Assembly: GCA_016200035.1 (NCBI GenBank) | Contig: JACQFM010000028.1 | Coordinates: 1-7,090, forward strand | Length of the DNA: 7,090 nucleotides | Direction of reading: 5' to 3' | Origin: Nitrososphaerota archaeon | Lineage (GTDB): Archaea; Thermoproteota; Nitrososphaeria; Nitrososphaerales; Nitrosopumilaceae | Part shown: piece by piece, positions 1-3,983 of the stretch | Layout of the letters: every line of letters starts with the position of its first letter | How positions within the stretch are numbered: position 1 is the first letter of the stretch | Made by a program: the position numbers and the translations under genes | The notes under the pieces: generated by a model | Told to the model about the DNA's origin: nothing | What the model saw: the letters and a program-made list of their open reading frames with translations, nothing else | Database searches by the model: none

Positions 1-12
1 AGAGGTTAATCT

Positions 13-195
13 GTGCCAACACACGGTTCGCTTACCAAAGCAGGAAAAGTTAGAGGACAAACACCTAAGGTTCAGGCAAGGGAAAGACATGGTGTTATTG
101 CAATTTTAAGAAACAAGGAAAATTTTAGAAAAAGATTTGAACTTAAAAGAGTTCCAGGGCAAAATAAGCCTGGACAAAGAAGAAAATTCAAATAA
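13..195 (+). CDS. rps30e: 30S ribosomal protein S30e
   Basis: This 60-residue, strongly basic protein matches archaeal/eukaryotic S30e, a small-subunit ribosomal protein. It opens with the family's typical MPTHGSLTKAGKVRGQTPK stretch and ends in a Lys/Arg-rich tail (PGQNKPGQRRKFK). The start is GTG at 13, preceded by GAGGT at 2-6 with a 6-nt gap, so this gene uses a Shine-Dalgarno site. Length is normal for the archaeal family. The first in-frame codons after its TAA stop (193-195) lead straight into a broken transposase tail in the same frame, so its native downstream sequence has been replaced. Whether the last one or two residues are original cannot be judged without homologues. Confidence 0.93.
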   Translation: MPTHGSLTKAGKVRGQTPKVQARERHGVIAILRNKENFRKRFELKRVPGQNKPGQRRKFK

Positions 196-204
196 AATCT
201 CCCA

Positions 205-336
205 GGTTATCAATTATTCCATAATTACTTTAGACCACACATGGCTTTGGATGGTAAGACACCTTCGGAAGCTTGCGGAATAACAATTCAAGGTAATGAC
301 AAGTGGAAAACTTTGATTCAGAGGGCTAGTCTATGA
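205..336 (+). pseudogene. C-terminal remnant of an IS6/IS240-like transposase
   Basis: Translation from 205 gives 43 residues beginning GYQLFHNYFRPHMALDGKTP and a TGA stop at 334-336. It aligns without gaps to residues 329-371 of the intact transposase at 2094-3221; I count 28 of 43 identities. No start, catalytic residues or DNA-binding part remain, so it is a dead 3' end. With about 65% identity it is not a fragment of the intact element in this window but comes from a different, related element. Its left break lies at about 196-204, right behind the S30e stop and in the same frame. I see no matching terminal inverted repeat next to it. Confidence 0.85.
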
Positions 337-443
337 GTGAGGATTTTTTTATTTATTTCAATTATTTTATGATTACAGTTTCTTCCTTTATTCTTGGTTA
401 CGCATATCACAAGTACATTATTTTGAGGAACGGCAAAACTTGA
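333..443 (+). CDS. Putative 36-residue single-helix membrane peptide
   Basis: The ATG at 333 overlaps the stop of the transposase remnant (ATGA), and the frame stays open to TGA at 441-443. The product starts MSEDFFIYFNYFMITVSSFI and has one likely transmembrane segment (about residues 5-28) followed by a basic tail (HKYIILRNGKT). A small membrane gene also follows the intact transposase at 3232, but I see no sequence similarity between the two. It overlaps the opposite-strand gene at 418-648 by 26 nt tail to tail. It could be translated by coupling to a now-lost transposase, or be a chance ORF. Function unknown. Confidence 0.3.
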   Translation: MSEDFFIYFNYFMITVSSFILGYAYHKYIILRNGKT

Positions 444-648
444 CTCCAATTATGATGATAGCTAGCCCAATACCTATGACTATGACCTCTCCAACAAAGG
501 CTTTCATGGTTTTCATAAAGTGTGGTAGTGCGAGAACTTGTAAACCCATTTTTGCAGTATCACTTTGGAAATTGGACATTGAAGCAAAGTATGCTAGTCC
601 GCCTATTATAGCAATAATTATCCCAATTATTTTTAATGCGTTTGACAT
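418..648 (-). CDS. Small two-helix membrane protein, hypothetical
   Basis: This 76-residue protein has two clear hydrophobic segments: residues about 5-24 (ALKIIGIIIAIIGGLAYFAS) and about 51-69 (FVGEVIVIGIGLAIIIIGV). A polar loop joins them and the C-terminus is short and basic (KFCRSSK). Such small two-helix proteins are common in thaumarchaeal genomes, usually without known function. Start is the ATG at 648-646. The opposite-strand reading of this DNA is Met/Thr/Pro-rich and looks like an antisense artefact. It lies 66 nt downstream of the Cys/His protein at 715-948, same strand, and may be co-transcribed with it. I do not recognise a family. Confidence 0.6.
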   Translation of the reverse strand: MSNALKIIGIIIAIIGGLAYFASMSNFQSDTAKMGLQVLALPHFMKTMKAFVGEVIVIGIGLAIIIIGVKFCRSSK

Positions 649-714
649 TACTCGATCGATCTCATACTATCTCTTAAACGATCCATATTCCAATAAGAAA
701 AAGGAAAAATTATA

Positions 715-948
715 TCAATATGGTTGTGGTGTCCATCCCTTTTCATGTATTGTTCCATTGGAGACAGCTTCTGCAATATCAAATTCTGATACACATTCAG
801 AATGGAAAAAATACACAGATTTCTTGGGATCATTTTGGTCACAAAAACTATTTGTTTTACCGCTTTTGCCTTCTGACAAATCTCTACGGCATGCAGAGCA
901 TAAGACTTGGTTTTTTGATTCTTTTTTTCTTAAGAATCCAAATTTCAT
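715..948 (-). CDS. Small Cys/His protein, putative zinc-binding, hypothetical
   Basis: This 77-residue protein begins with a basic stretch (MKFGFLRKKESKNQ) and then shows C17-x2-C20, a lone Cys at 36, and H49-x2-C52 (FFHSECVSEFD). The CxxC plus HxxC pairing resembles a single treble-clef or LIM-like zinc knuckle, so metal binding is likely, but partner and function are unknown. Start is ATG at 948-946; no clear Shine-Dalgarno site is seen, and an AT-rich stretch (ATTAAAGTAATTA on the minus strand) about 30 nt upstream could serve as TATA box. It lies outside the insertion element, in the old sequence between S30e and radA. Confidence 0.6.
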   Translation of the reverse strand: MKFGFLRKKESKNQVLCSACRRDLSEGKSGKTNSFCDQNDPKKSVYFFHSECVSEFDIAEAVSNGTIHEKGWTPQPY

Positions 949-1028
949 TAGTTATCTGTACTTTGTAATTACTTTAATCCATTTCTGTTCTGCAATAATA
1001 ATGACCAAAAAAAGCATGAGCCGACAGT

Positions 1029-1298
1029 TTACAAGGAGAAAAAATCGAGGGATGTGCTGTTAAGTTGACAGAACCCCAAAACAGGTGCTGTTTCGTTGTC
1101 GGTTGATTTATCCGTGTTACCTATCGGTTGATAGCCTAAAATGACAGGTAAGTACAACTTTTTCCACCTACCATCTATTCTGATCAAAAGATAATCCCCT
1201 TCAAATTTATAGTTATGAGTACATTTGTGGCTCTCAAATTCTTCATCAATTAACAATGCCTCACATTTTTGGCAGATTATAGTATTATTCAATCCCAT
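1029..1298 (-). CDS. Zn-ribbon-like protein, reads out through the element end
   Basis: This 89-residue product has an N-terminal zinc motif, C9-x2-C12 and then H24-x-C26-x-H28 (IICQKCEALL...SHKCTH), followed by a strand-rich stretch with Trp and Tyr (residues 30-54). Start is ATG at 1298-1296, only 4 nt after the stop of the coiled-coil gene; AGGTT overlapping that stop can act as ribosome-binding site, so the genes are probably one operon. From residue 56 the frame runs through the left inverted repeat; residue 72 spans the element edge, and the last 17 residues (VLGFCQLNSTSLDFFSL) are host DNA. The true C-terminus of the family is therefore uncertain and the present tail is an insertion-site accident. 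Function unknown; nucleic-acid or protein binding would fit. Confidence 0.6.
   Translation of the reverse strand: MGLNNTIICQKCEALLIDEEFESHKCTHNYKFEGDYLLIRIDGRWKKLYLPVILGYQPIGNTDKSTDNETAPVLGFCQLNSTSLDFFSL
1076..1083. repeat. Left target-site duplication of the IS6-like element
   Basis: CCAAAACA here is repeated exactly at 4039-4046, in the same orientation, and each copy touches an end of the inverted-repeat-bounded element. Eight bases is the hallmark duplication size of IS6-family insertion. If the element boundary is drawn one base further in, a 10-base duplication CCCAAAACAG is also possible. Confidence 0.85.
1084..1133 (+). repeat. Left terminal inverted repeat
   Basis: Compared with the reverse complement of 3989-4038, the outer 26 bases are identical. 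Four mismatches follow, then GTGTTACCT matches, then TCGGTTG matches, for 44 identities in 50 by hand count. The octamer TCGGTTGA occurs twice (1099-1106 and 1124-1131), 25 bp apart, and may be a repeated transposase-binding site. The repeat is also translated: it encodes about residues 56-72 of the minus-strand Zn-ribbon protein. Confidence 0.87.
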
Positions 1299-1302
1299 GA
1301 AC

Positions 1303-1776
1303 TTAACCTGCTAATCGATTAAATCCCTCATCAAGTTTGATTCCTAAATTTTTCAATATCTCTACAAGTTTGTCTATTATAGTTACTAACTTTTTATTGT
1401 TCTCGAAGGATTCCTTGTTTGTTTTTTCTAAGGAATTGATTTTTTCATTTGCTAGACTAAGTTCGTGCTGAACTTGTTCTTTTTTCTTTGTAAGTAGTTG
1501 ATAATTGTAAGCTAAATTATCGTATTTTTCTAGTAAATTTCGTGACGGCTCTGCATAACCAATTATGGCAAGTTCCGAATAACTTTGTTCTATTTGTAAA
1601 GCATATTGAATCATAAGTTCATGATTATTATTTACTTCAGCCTTTGCAAAATCATCTAGTGCCTTTGCCAGTTTGTCAGTTCGGTCTCGGTTGTATGTGT
1701 TAGACTTTATATCTACTTCTAAATTTCGTATTCTTTTCCGTGTTTCTTTTGCTCTTGTAATAACATCATCACTCAT
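1303..1776 (-). CDS. Coiled-coil protein, hypothetical (element passenger)
   Basis: This 157-residue, highly charged protein has no membrane segment or signal peptide. The N-terminal half is helical with basic and acidic residues alternating (RAKETRKRIRNLEVDIKS). Residues about 83-130 form a probable coiled coil (KYDNLAYNYQLLTKKKEQ onward, with Leu and Ile at regular spacing), and a short amphipathic C-terminus ends DEGFNRLAG. Start is ATG at 1776-1774, overlapping the end of the RHH regulator gene by 8 nt (ATGAGTGA), with GGGAG a few nt upstream. It is thus the second gene of a tightly coupled operon. I do not recognise a family; an oligomerising partner of the regulator or a structural protein are possible but unproven. 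Confidence 0.72.
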   Translation of the reverse strand: MSDDVITRAKETRKRIRNLEVDIKSNTYNRDRTDKLAKALDDFAKAEVNNNHELMIQYALQIEQSYSELAIIGYAEPSRNLLEKYDNLAYNYQLLTKKKEQVQHELSLANEKINSLEKTNKESFENNKKLVTIIDKLVEILKNLGIKLDEGFNRLAG

Positions 1777-1999
1777 ACTTACTCTCCCTGTATTTTTTCA
1801 ATATCTCTCTAGTTTCTGAATCTAATGATTTGCCAGAATATTTTTCCATTATTTCAATTGTCTTTGGATCTAACCAAAGACCTATTGCATCTTTAATTGC
1901 TTCAGTAAATGCACCACGCTTTGCACCCAATCTTTTCCCTGCTTCCATCTTCAATTTATCTTCTAAATCATCAGGCAAGATAATATCAATTCTACCCAT
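1769..1999 (-). CDS. Ribbon-helix-helix (CopG/Arc-type) transcription regulator
   Basis: The 76-residue protein starts MGRIDIILPDDLEDKLKMEA, the usual RHH layout. A short beta strand (RIDIILP), where two subunits pair and contact the DNA major groove, is followed by helix A (DDLEDKLKMEAGKRLG), a turn, and helix B (AFTEAIKDAIGLWL, residues about 31-44). The C-terminal 30 residues form a charged helix. Such proteins act as dimers on palindromic operators and often repress their own operon. Immediately upstream, between this gene and the divergent transposase, are two perfect 15-bp palindromes, a natural target. Start is ATG at 1999-1997, with a TATA-like AATAAATA about 26 nt upstream on the minus strand and no Shine-Dalgarno site, so the mRNA may be leaderless. 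First gene of the three-gene left-arm operon. Confidence 0.82.
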   Translation of the reverse strand: MGRIDIILPDDLEDKLKMEAGKRLGAKRGAFTEAIKDAIGLWLDPKTIEIMEKYSGKSLDSETREILKKYRESKYE

Positions 2000-2020
2000 G
2001 CCTGTTTTATTCTCATGTTG

Positions 2021-2028
2021 TATTTATT
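2021..2028 (-). promoter_or_regulatory. TATA-like box of the RHH operon
   Basis: On the minus strand this reads AATAAATA and is centred about 26 nt before the ATG at 1999, the spacing expected for a leaderless archaeal transcript. The palindrome at 2032-2046 sits directly upstream, where TFB would contact DNA. Confidence 0.5.
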
Positions 2029-2031
2029 ATT

Positions 2032-2046
2032 TGTGTATAATACACA
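2032..2046. promoter_or_regulatory. Palindromic operator O1 (TGTGTATAATACACA)
   Basis: A perfect 7-1-7 palindrome in the divergent control region. It abuts the TATA-like box of the RHH operon, so a bound dimer would block TFB/TBP loading there. A further half-site ATACACA lies at 2049-2055. The likely ligand is the RHH protein encoded next door; this is inference from position and symmetry. Confidence 0.72.
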
Positions 2047-2058
2047 TCATACACAATG

Positions 2059-2066
2059 TTTTAATA
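2059..2066 (+). promoter_or_regulatory. TATA-like box of the transposase gene
   Basis: TTTTAATA is centred about 31 nt before the ATG at 2094, fitting a leaderless or very short-leader transcript. The operator at 2071-2085 falls between this box and the start codon. Confidence 0.5.
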
Positions 2067-2070
2067 GTTA

Positions 2071-2085
2071 TGTGTATTATACACA
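2071..2085. promoter_or_regulatory. Palindromic operator O2 (TGTGTATTATACACA)
   Basis: A second perfect 7-1-7 palindrome, identical to O1 except for the central base, with centres 39 bp apart. It lies between the transposase TATA-like box and its start codon, a position where a bound repressor would stop RNA polymerase. One regulator could therefore hold down both its own operon and the transposase. Confidence 0.72.
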
Positions 2086-2093
2086 TAGTAGAA

Positions 2094-3221
2094 ATGCAAT
2101 CGATAAATTTCCGTGAAGAAAAAGGAAAACAAATCGCACTCAAAAGCGATCTAATCCGTGTATCTGATAACTTCTATCATGTAAAATCACAAACAACAAA
2201 AAGAGAATACAACGTTGTCAAGACTGATGATAAGTGGATCTGTAATTGCCCAGACCATATCTTCAGACACGTTTGCTGTAAGCACATTCACGCTGTTGAG
2301 TTTTCAATTAAGTTTAGAGAGGAAGTACGAGAGAAAAACAAAGTAACAATTTCACCAATTACAATATCAAACTGTCTTTTCTGCAAGTCTGACAAGCTAA
2401 AGAAGTTCGGAGTAAGACACAACAAAAGTGGAAACATTCAGAGATTAATCTGTATTACTTGCAATCGAACTTTCAGCATTAACATAGGATTTGAAAAGAT
2501 GCGAGCTACTCCACAGGCAATTACTTCAGCTATGCAACTTTACTTTACAGGCGAATCTCTAAGAAATGTTCAGAAATATTTGCTATTGCAAGGAGTAAAT
2601 GTAAGCCATAAAACAATCTACTTTTGGATTAGGAAATACACAAAGACAATGCAGGAATATCTAAACAAGATTACTCCACAGGTAGGCGACACATGGAGAG
2701 CTGATGAGGTTTGGGTTAAGGTCAGAGGTGAGCTAAAGTATGTCTTTGCTCTAATGGATGACGAAACACGCTTTTGGATTGCCCAAGAAGTATCCAACAC
2801 AAAGGAAAGGGCAGATGCCTCAGGTCTGTTTAGAAAGGGAAAGGAAGTAACAGGAACAAAGCCAAAGGTCTTGATTACTGATGGTCTAAGGTCATATGAG
2901 GAAGCTTACCAAAAGGAGTTTTGGGAGATTAACAGGCAACAAAGAACTTTGCATATCAAACACATTCGATTGCAAGGCGACATGAATAACAACAAAATGG
3001 AAAGGCTAAATGGTGAGTTTAGAGATCGTGAAAAGATTGTTAGAGGAATTAAAAAAGACGATTCTGTTTTGATTGGCGGTTATCAAATGTATCATAACTA
3101 TCTAAGACCACACCAAGGACTAGACGGTAAGACACCTTCAGAAGTTGCAGGAATCAAAATAGAAGGAGATAACAAATGGATCACATTAATACAAAATGCA
3201 AAAATAGATCGTGCCTCTTAG
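2094..3221 (+). CDS. IS6/IS240-like DDE transposase with SWIM and zinc-ribbon domains
   Basis: Start chosen is ATG 2094 (375 residues): it fits the TATA-like box at 2059-2066, and the frame upstream runs antisense through the RHH gene. ATG 2070 lies inside the promoter. Domains in order: SWIM-type zinc motif (C50-x-C52 ... C62-x-H64); zinc ribbon (C94-x2-C97 and C120-x2-C123); helix-turn-helix (about 146-182); RNase H-like catalytic core with D204 (WRADEVWVKV), D263 (LITDGLRSY) and E303 (NKMERLNGEF). The ending YHNYLRPHQGLDGKTPSE is typical of rve-like IS transposases. There are 39 residues between the second Asp and the Glu, against 34 in classical IS6, so this is a divergent branch. All catalytic residues are present and the frame is intact, so the enzyme may be active. 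It should act on the inverted ends at 1084 and 4038. Confidence 0.9.
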   Translation: MQSINFREEKGKQIALKSDLIRVSDNFYHVKSQTTKREYNVVKTDDKWICNCPDHIFRHVCCKHIHAVEFSIKFREEVREKNKVTISPITISNCLFCKSDKLKKFGVRHNKSGNIQRLICITCNRTFSINIGFEKMRATPQAITSAMQLYFTGESLRNVQKYLLLQGVNVSHKTIYFWIRKYTKTMQEYLNKITPQVGDTWRADEVWVKVRGELKYVFALMDDETRFWIAQEVSNTKERADASGLFRKGKEVTGTKPKVLITDGLRSYEEAYQKEFWEINRQQRTLHIKHIRLQGDMNNNKMERLNGEFRDREKIVRGIKKDDSVLIGGYQMYHNYLRPHQGLDGKTPSEVAGIKIEGDNKWITLIQNAKIDRAS

Positions 3222-3231
3222 AAGTAACAAA

Positions 3232-3579
3232 ATGCCATTCTCAAAAAGCAGAATAAATTATAGTAAAGATAGAGAAGAAAAGAAAGTTAGTATTCCTTGG
3301 CAGATAGCCTCCTTATACATACCCATTCCTATCTTTGGATTGGGTACTGCAATCTATGCTTTTTATAGGATACAGAAGTTTCGGTATGCAATAATAAGTA
3401 TCATTCCAATCATGTTACTTGAAATTGGTTTGATGGGACTCTATATGACTCTGGCTGGAATAAATTTGCTGGGCGTATATGTTCTTGGCTTTTTTGTACC
3501 AAGGATATGTTTATCATATCTTATTTATCGGTGGTCAAAAGACTGGAATAAAAAAATAGATTCTCAACCAATTCAATAA
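3232..3579 (+). CDS. Three-helix membrane protein, hypothetical (element passenger)
   Basis: From ATG 3232 the product has 115 residues; GTG at 3211, overlapping the transposase end by 11 nt, would add seven. A basic, charged N-terminus (SKSRINYSKDREEKK) is followed by hydrophobic segments at about 22-44 (IPWQIASLYIPIPIFGLGTA onward), 50-72 and 76-97, then a charged tail with WSKDWNKK. The segments are separated by short basic turns (YRIQKFRY), suggesting an inner-membrane protein with three passes. Being 10 nt behind the transposase stop, it is probably co-transcribed. No family recognised; no transporter or enzyme motif seen. Confidence 0.65.
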   Translation: MPFSKSRINYSKDREEKKVSIPWQIASLYIPIPIFGLGTAIYAFYRIQKFRYAIISIIPIMLLEIGLMGLYMTLAGINLLGVYVLGFFVPRICLSYLIYRWSKDWNKKIDSQPIQ

Positions 3580-3682
3580 TTATATCCAAAAGGTTTACAC
3601 GAAGAGTTATGTCCCATCAACTTGACAAAACTACCTGTGATCAGTCTTTAATAGTTGATGACTTCCAGTACTTTTAATCCAA

Positions 3683-3856
3683 ATGAAAGGCATAATTGCG
3701 TTTTTAATAATATTGATTGTTGGGGGTGCATTTCTTATACTCTCTCCCGAATCAGTTCCTAGACAAATTGCTGATTTTGGTACCTCAATTCTCAGTGCTG
3801 GATTAATTGGATTGGTTATTGTTGCGATTTTGAAGTTTTTTGGGATTGTTCAATAG
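3683..3856 (+). CDS. 57-residue two-helix membrane protein, hypothetical
   Basis: ATG at 3683 to TAG at 3854-3856. The product starts MKGIIAFLIILIVGGAFLIL, a hydrophobic helix that could be a membrane anchor or signal peptide. A polar loop (SPESVPRQIADFGTS) and a second helix (ILSAGLIGLVIVAILKFFGI) follow. A TATA-like TTTAATAG at 3646-3653 lies about 33 nt before the ATG, and no Shine-Dalgarno site is visible. It overlaps the opposite-strand ORF at 3816-3950 by 41 nt. Codon use and the clean two-helix design argue for a real gene, but no family is recognised. Confidence 0.55.
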   Translation: MKGIIAFLIILIVGGAFLILSPESVPRQIADFGTSILSAGLIGLVIVAILKFFGIVQ

Positions 3857-3950
3857 ATTTTCTTTTATTAAATATCATAGCAATCCCTAGTGCAACACCA
3901 GAGCCACTTAGTAATAAAATAAGAATTGGGTGTAGTTCTACTAATACCAT
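3816..3950 (-). CDS. 44-residue single-helix membrane peptide, hypothetical
   Basis: Minus-strand ATG at 3950-3948, stop TAA at 3818-3816. The product starts MVLVELHPILILLLSGSGVA with one transmembrane helix (about 8-27), then a polar basic tail (FNKRKSIEQSQKTSKSQQ) that would face the cytoplasm. AGGGGGTG lies 4 nt upstream of the ATG on the minus strand (3962-3955), a usable ribosome-binding site. Its 3' end overlaps the convergent gene at 3683-3856. Only size and overlap argue against it. Function unknown. Confidence 0.45.
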   Translation of the reverse strand: MVLVELHPILILLLSGSGVALGIAMIFNKRKSIEQSQKTSKSQQ

Positions 3951-3954
3951 ATAA
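3949..3954 (+). promoter_or_regulatory. Element-borne TATA-like box ahead of the long radA frame
   Basis: ATATAA is centred about 32 nt before ATG 3984, near the outer end of the mobile element and pointing outwards. It could drive a leaderless transcript into radA. A small inverted repeat, ACGTT-5-AACGT (3969-3983), sits directly before the ATG. No Shine-Dalgarno site is present. Confidence 0.4.
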
Positions 3955-3983
3955 CACCCCCTAACACCACGTTCAAAAAACGT

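Noticed and set aside
344..350. T-run as terminator of S30e
   Set aside because: Archaeal termination can occur at T-runs, but this one lies about 150 nt downstream in AT-rich DNA, inside a possible small ORF, and cannot be told from background.
648..842. Minus-strand 64-residue frame whose stop overlaps the 418-648 start (TAATG)
   Set aside because: The overlap looks like translational coupling, but the frame lies inside the Cys/His gene at 715-948 in another frame and the product looks random.
440..1063. A 207-residue plus-strand open frame
   Set aside because: It is antisense to two better genes (418-648 and 715-948). Its composition (Met/Thr/Pro/Ile runs at the start, then Phe/Ser/Leu) is that of the reverse strand of hydrophobic and charged coding DNA, and it has no recognisable domain.
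1084..1133. Duplicated fragment of the radA gene
   Set aside because: I first read the similarity between 1084-1133 and the radA 5' end as a radA fragment. The frames differ, both copies border the same unit in inverted orientation, and the flanking 8-bp repeat shows that they are transposon ends; radA acquired the sequence, not the reverse.
2032..2085. Palindromes as the terminal repeats of a short insertion sequence around the transposase
   Set aside because: No matching sequence exists downstream of the transposase (3222-3700), and both palindromes lie on the same side of the gene in a divergent promoter.
1830..2093. Upstream extension of the transposase frame to 1830
   Set aside because: This part runs antisense through the RHH gene and across the promoter and palindromes; ATG 2094 fits the TATA-like box and the conserved start of the protein.
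3580..3682. Intergenic stretch between two right-arm membrane genes
   Set aside because: Examined on both strands for an element end or a gene; only the TATA-like TTTAATAG at 3646-3653 stands out. A loose match of TTGACAAAAC (3622) to TTGACAGAAC (1065) is too short to interpret.
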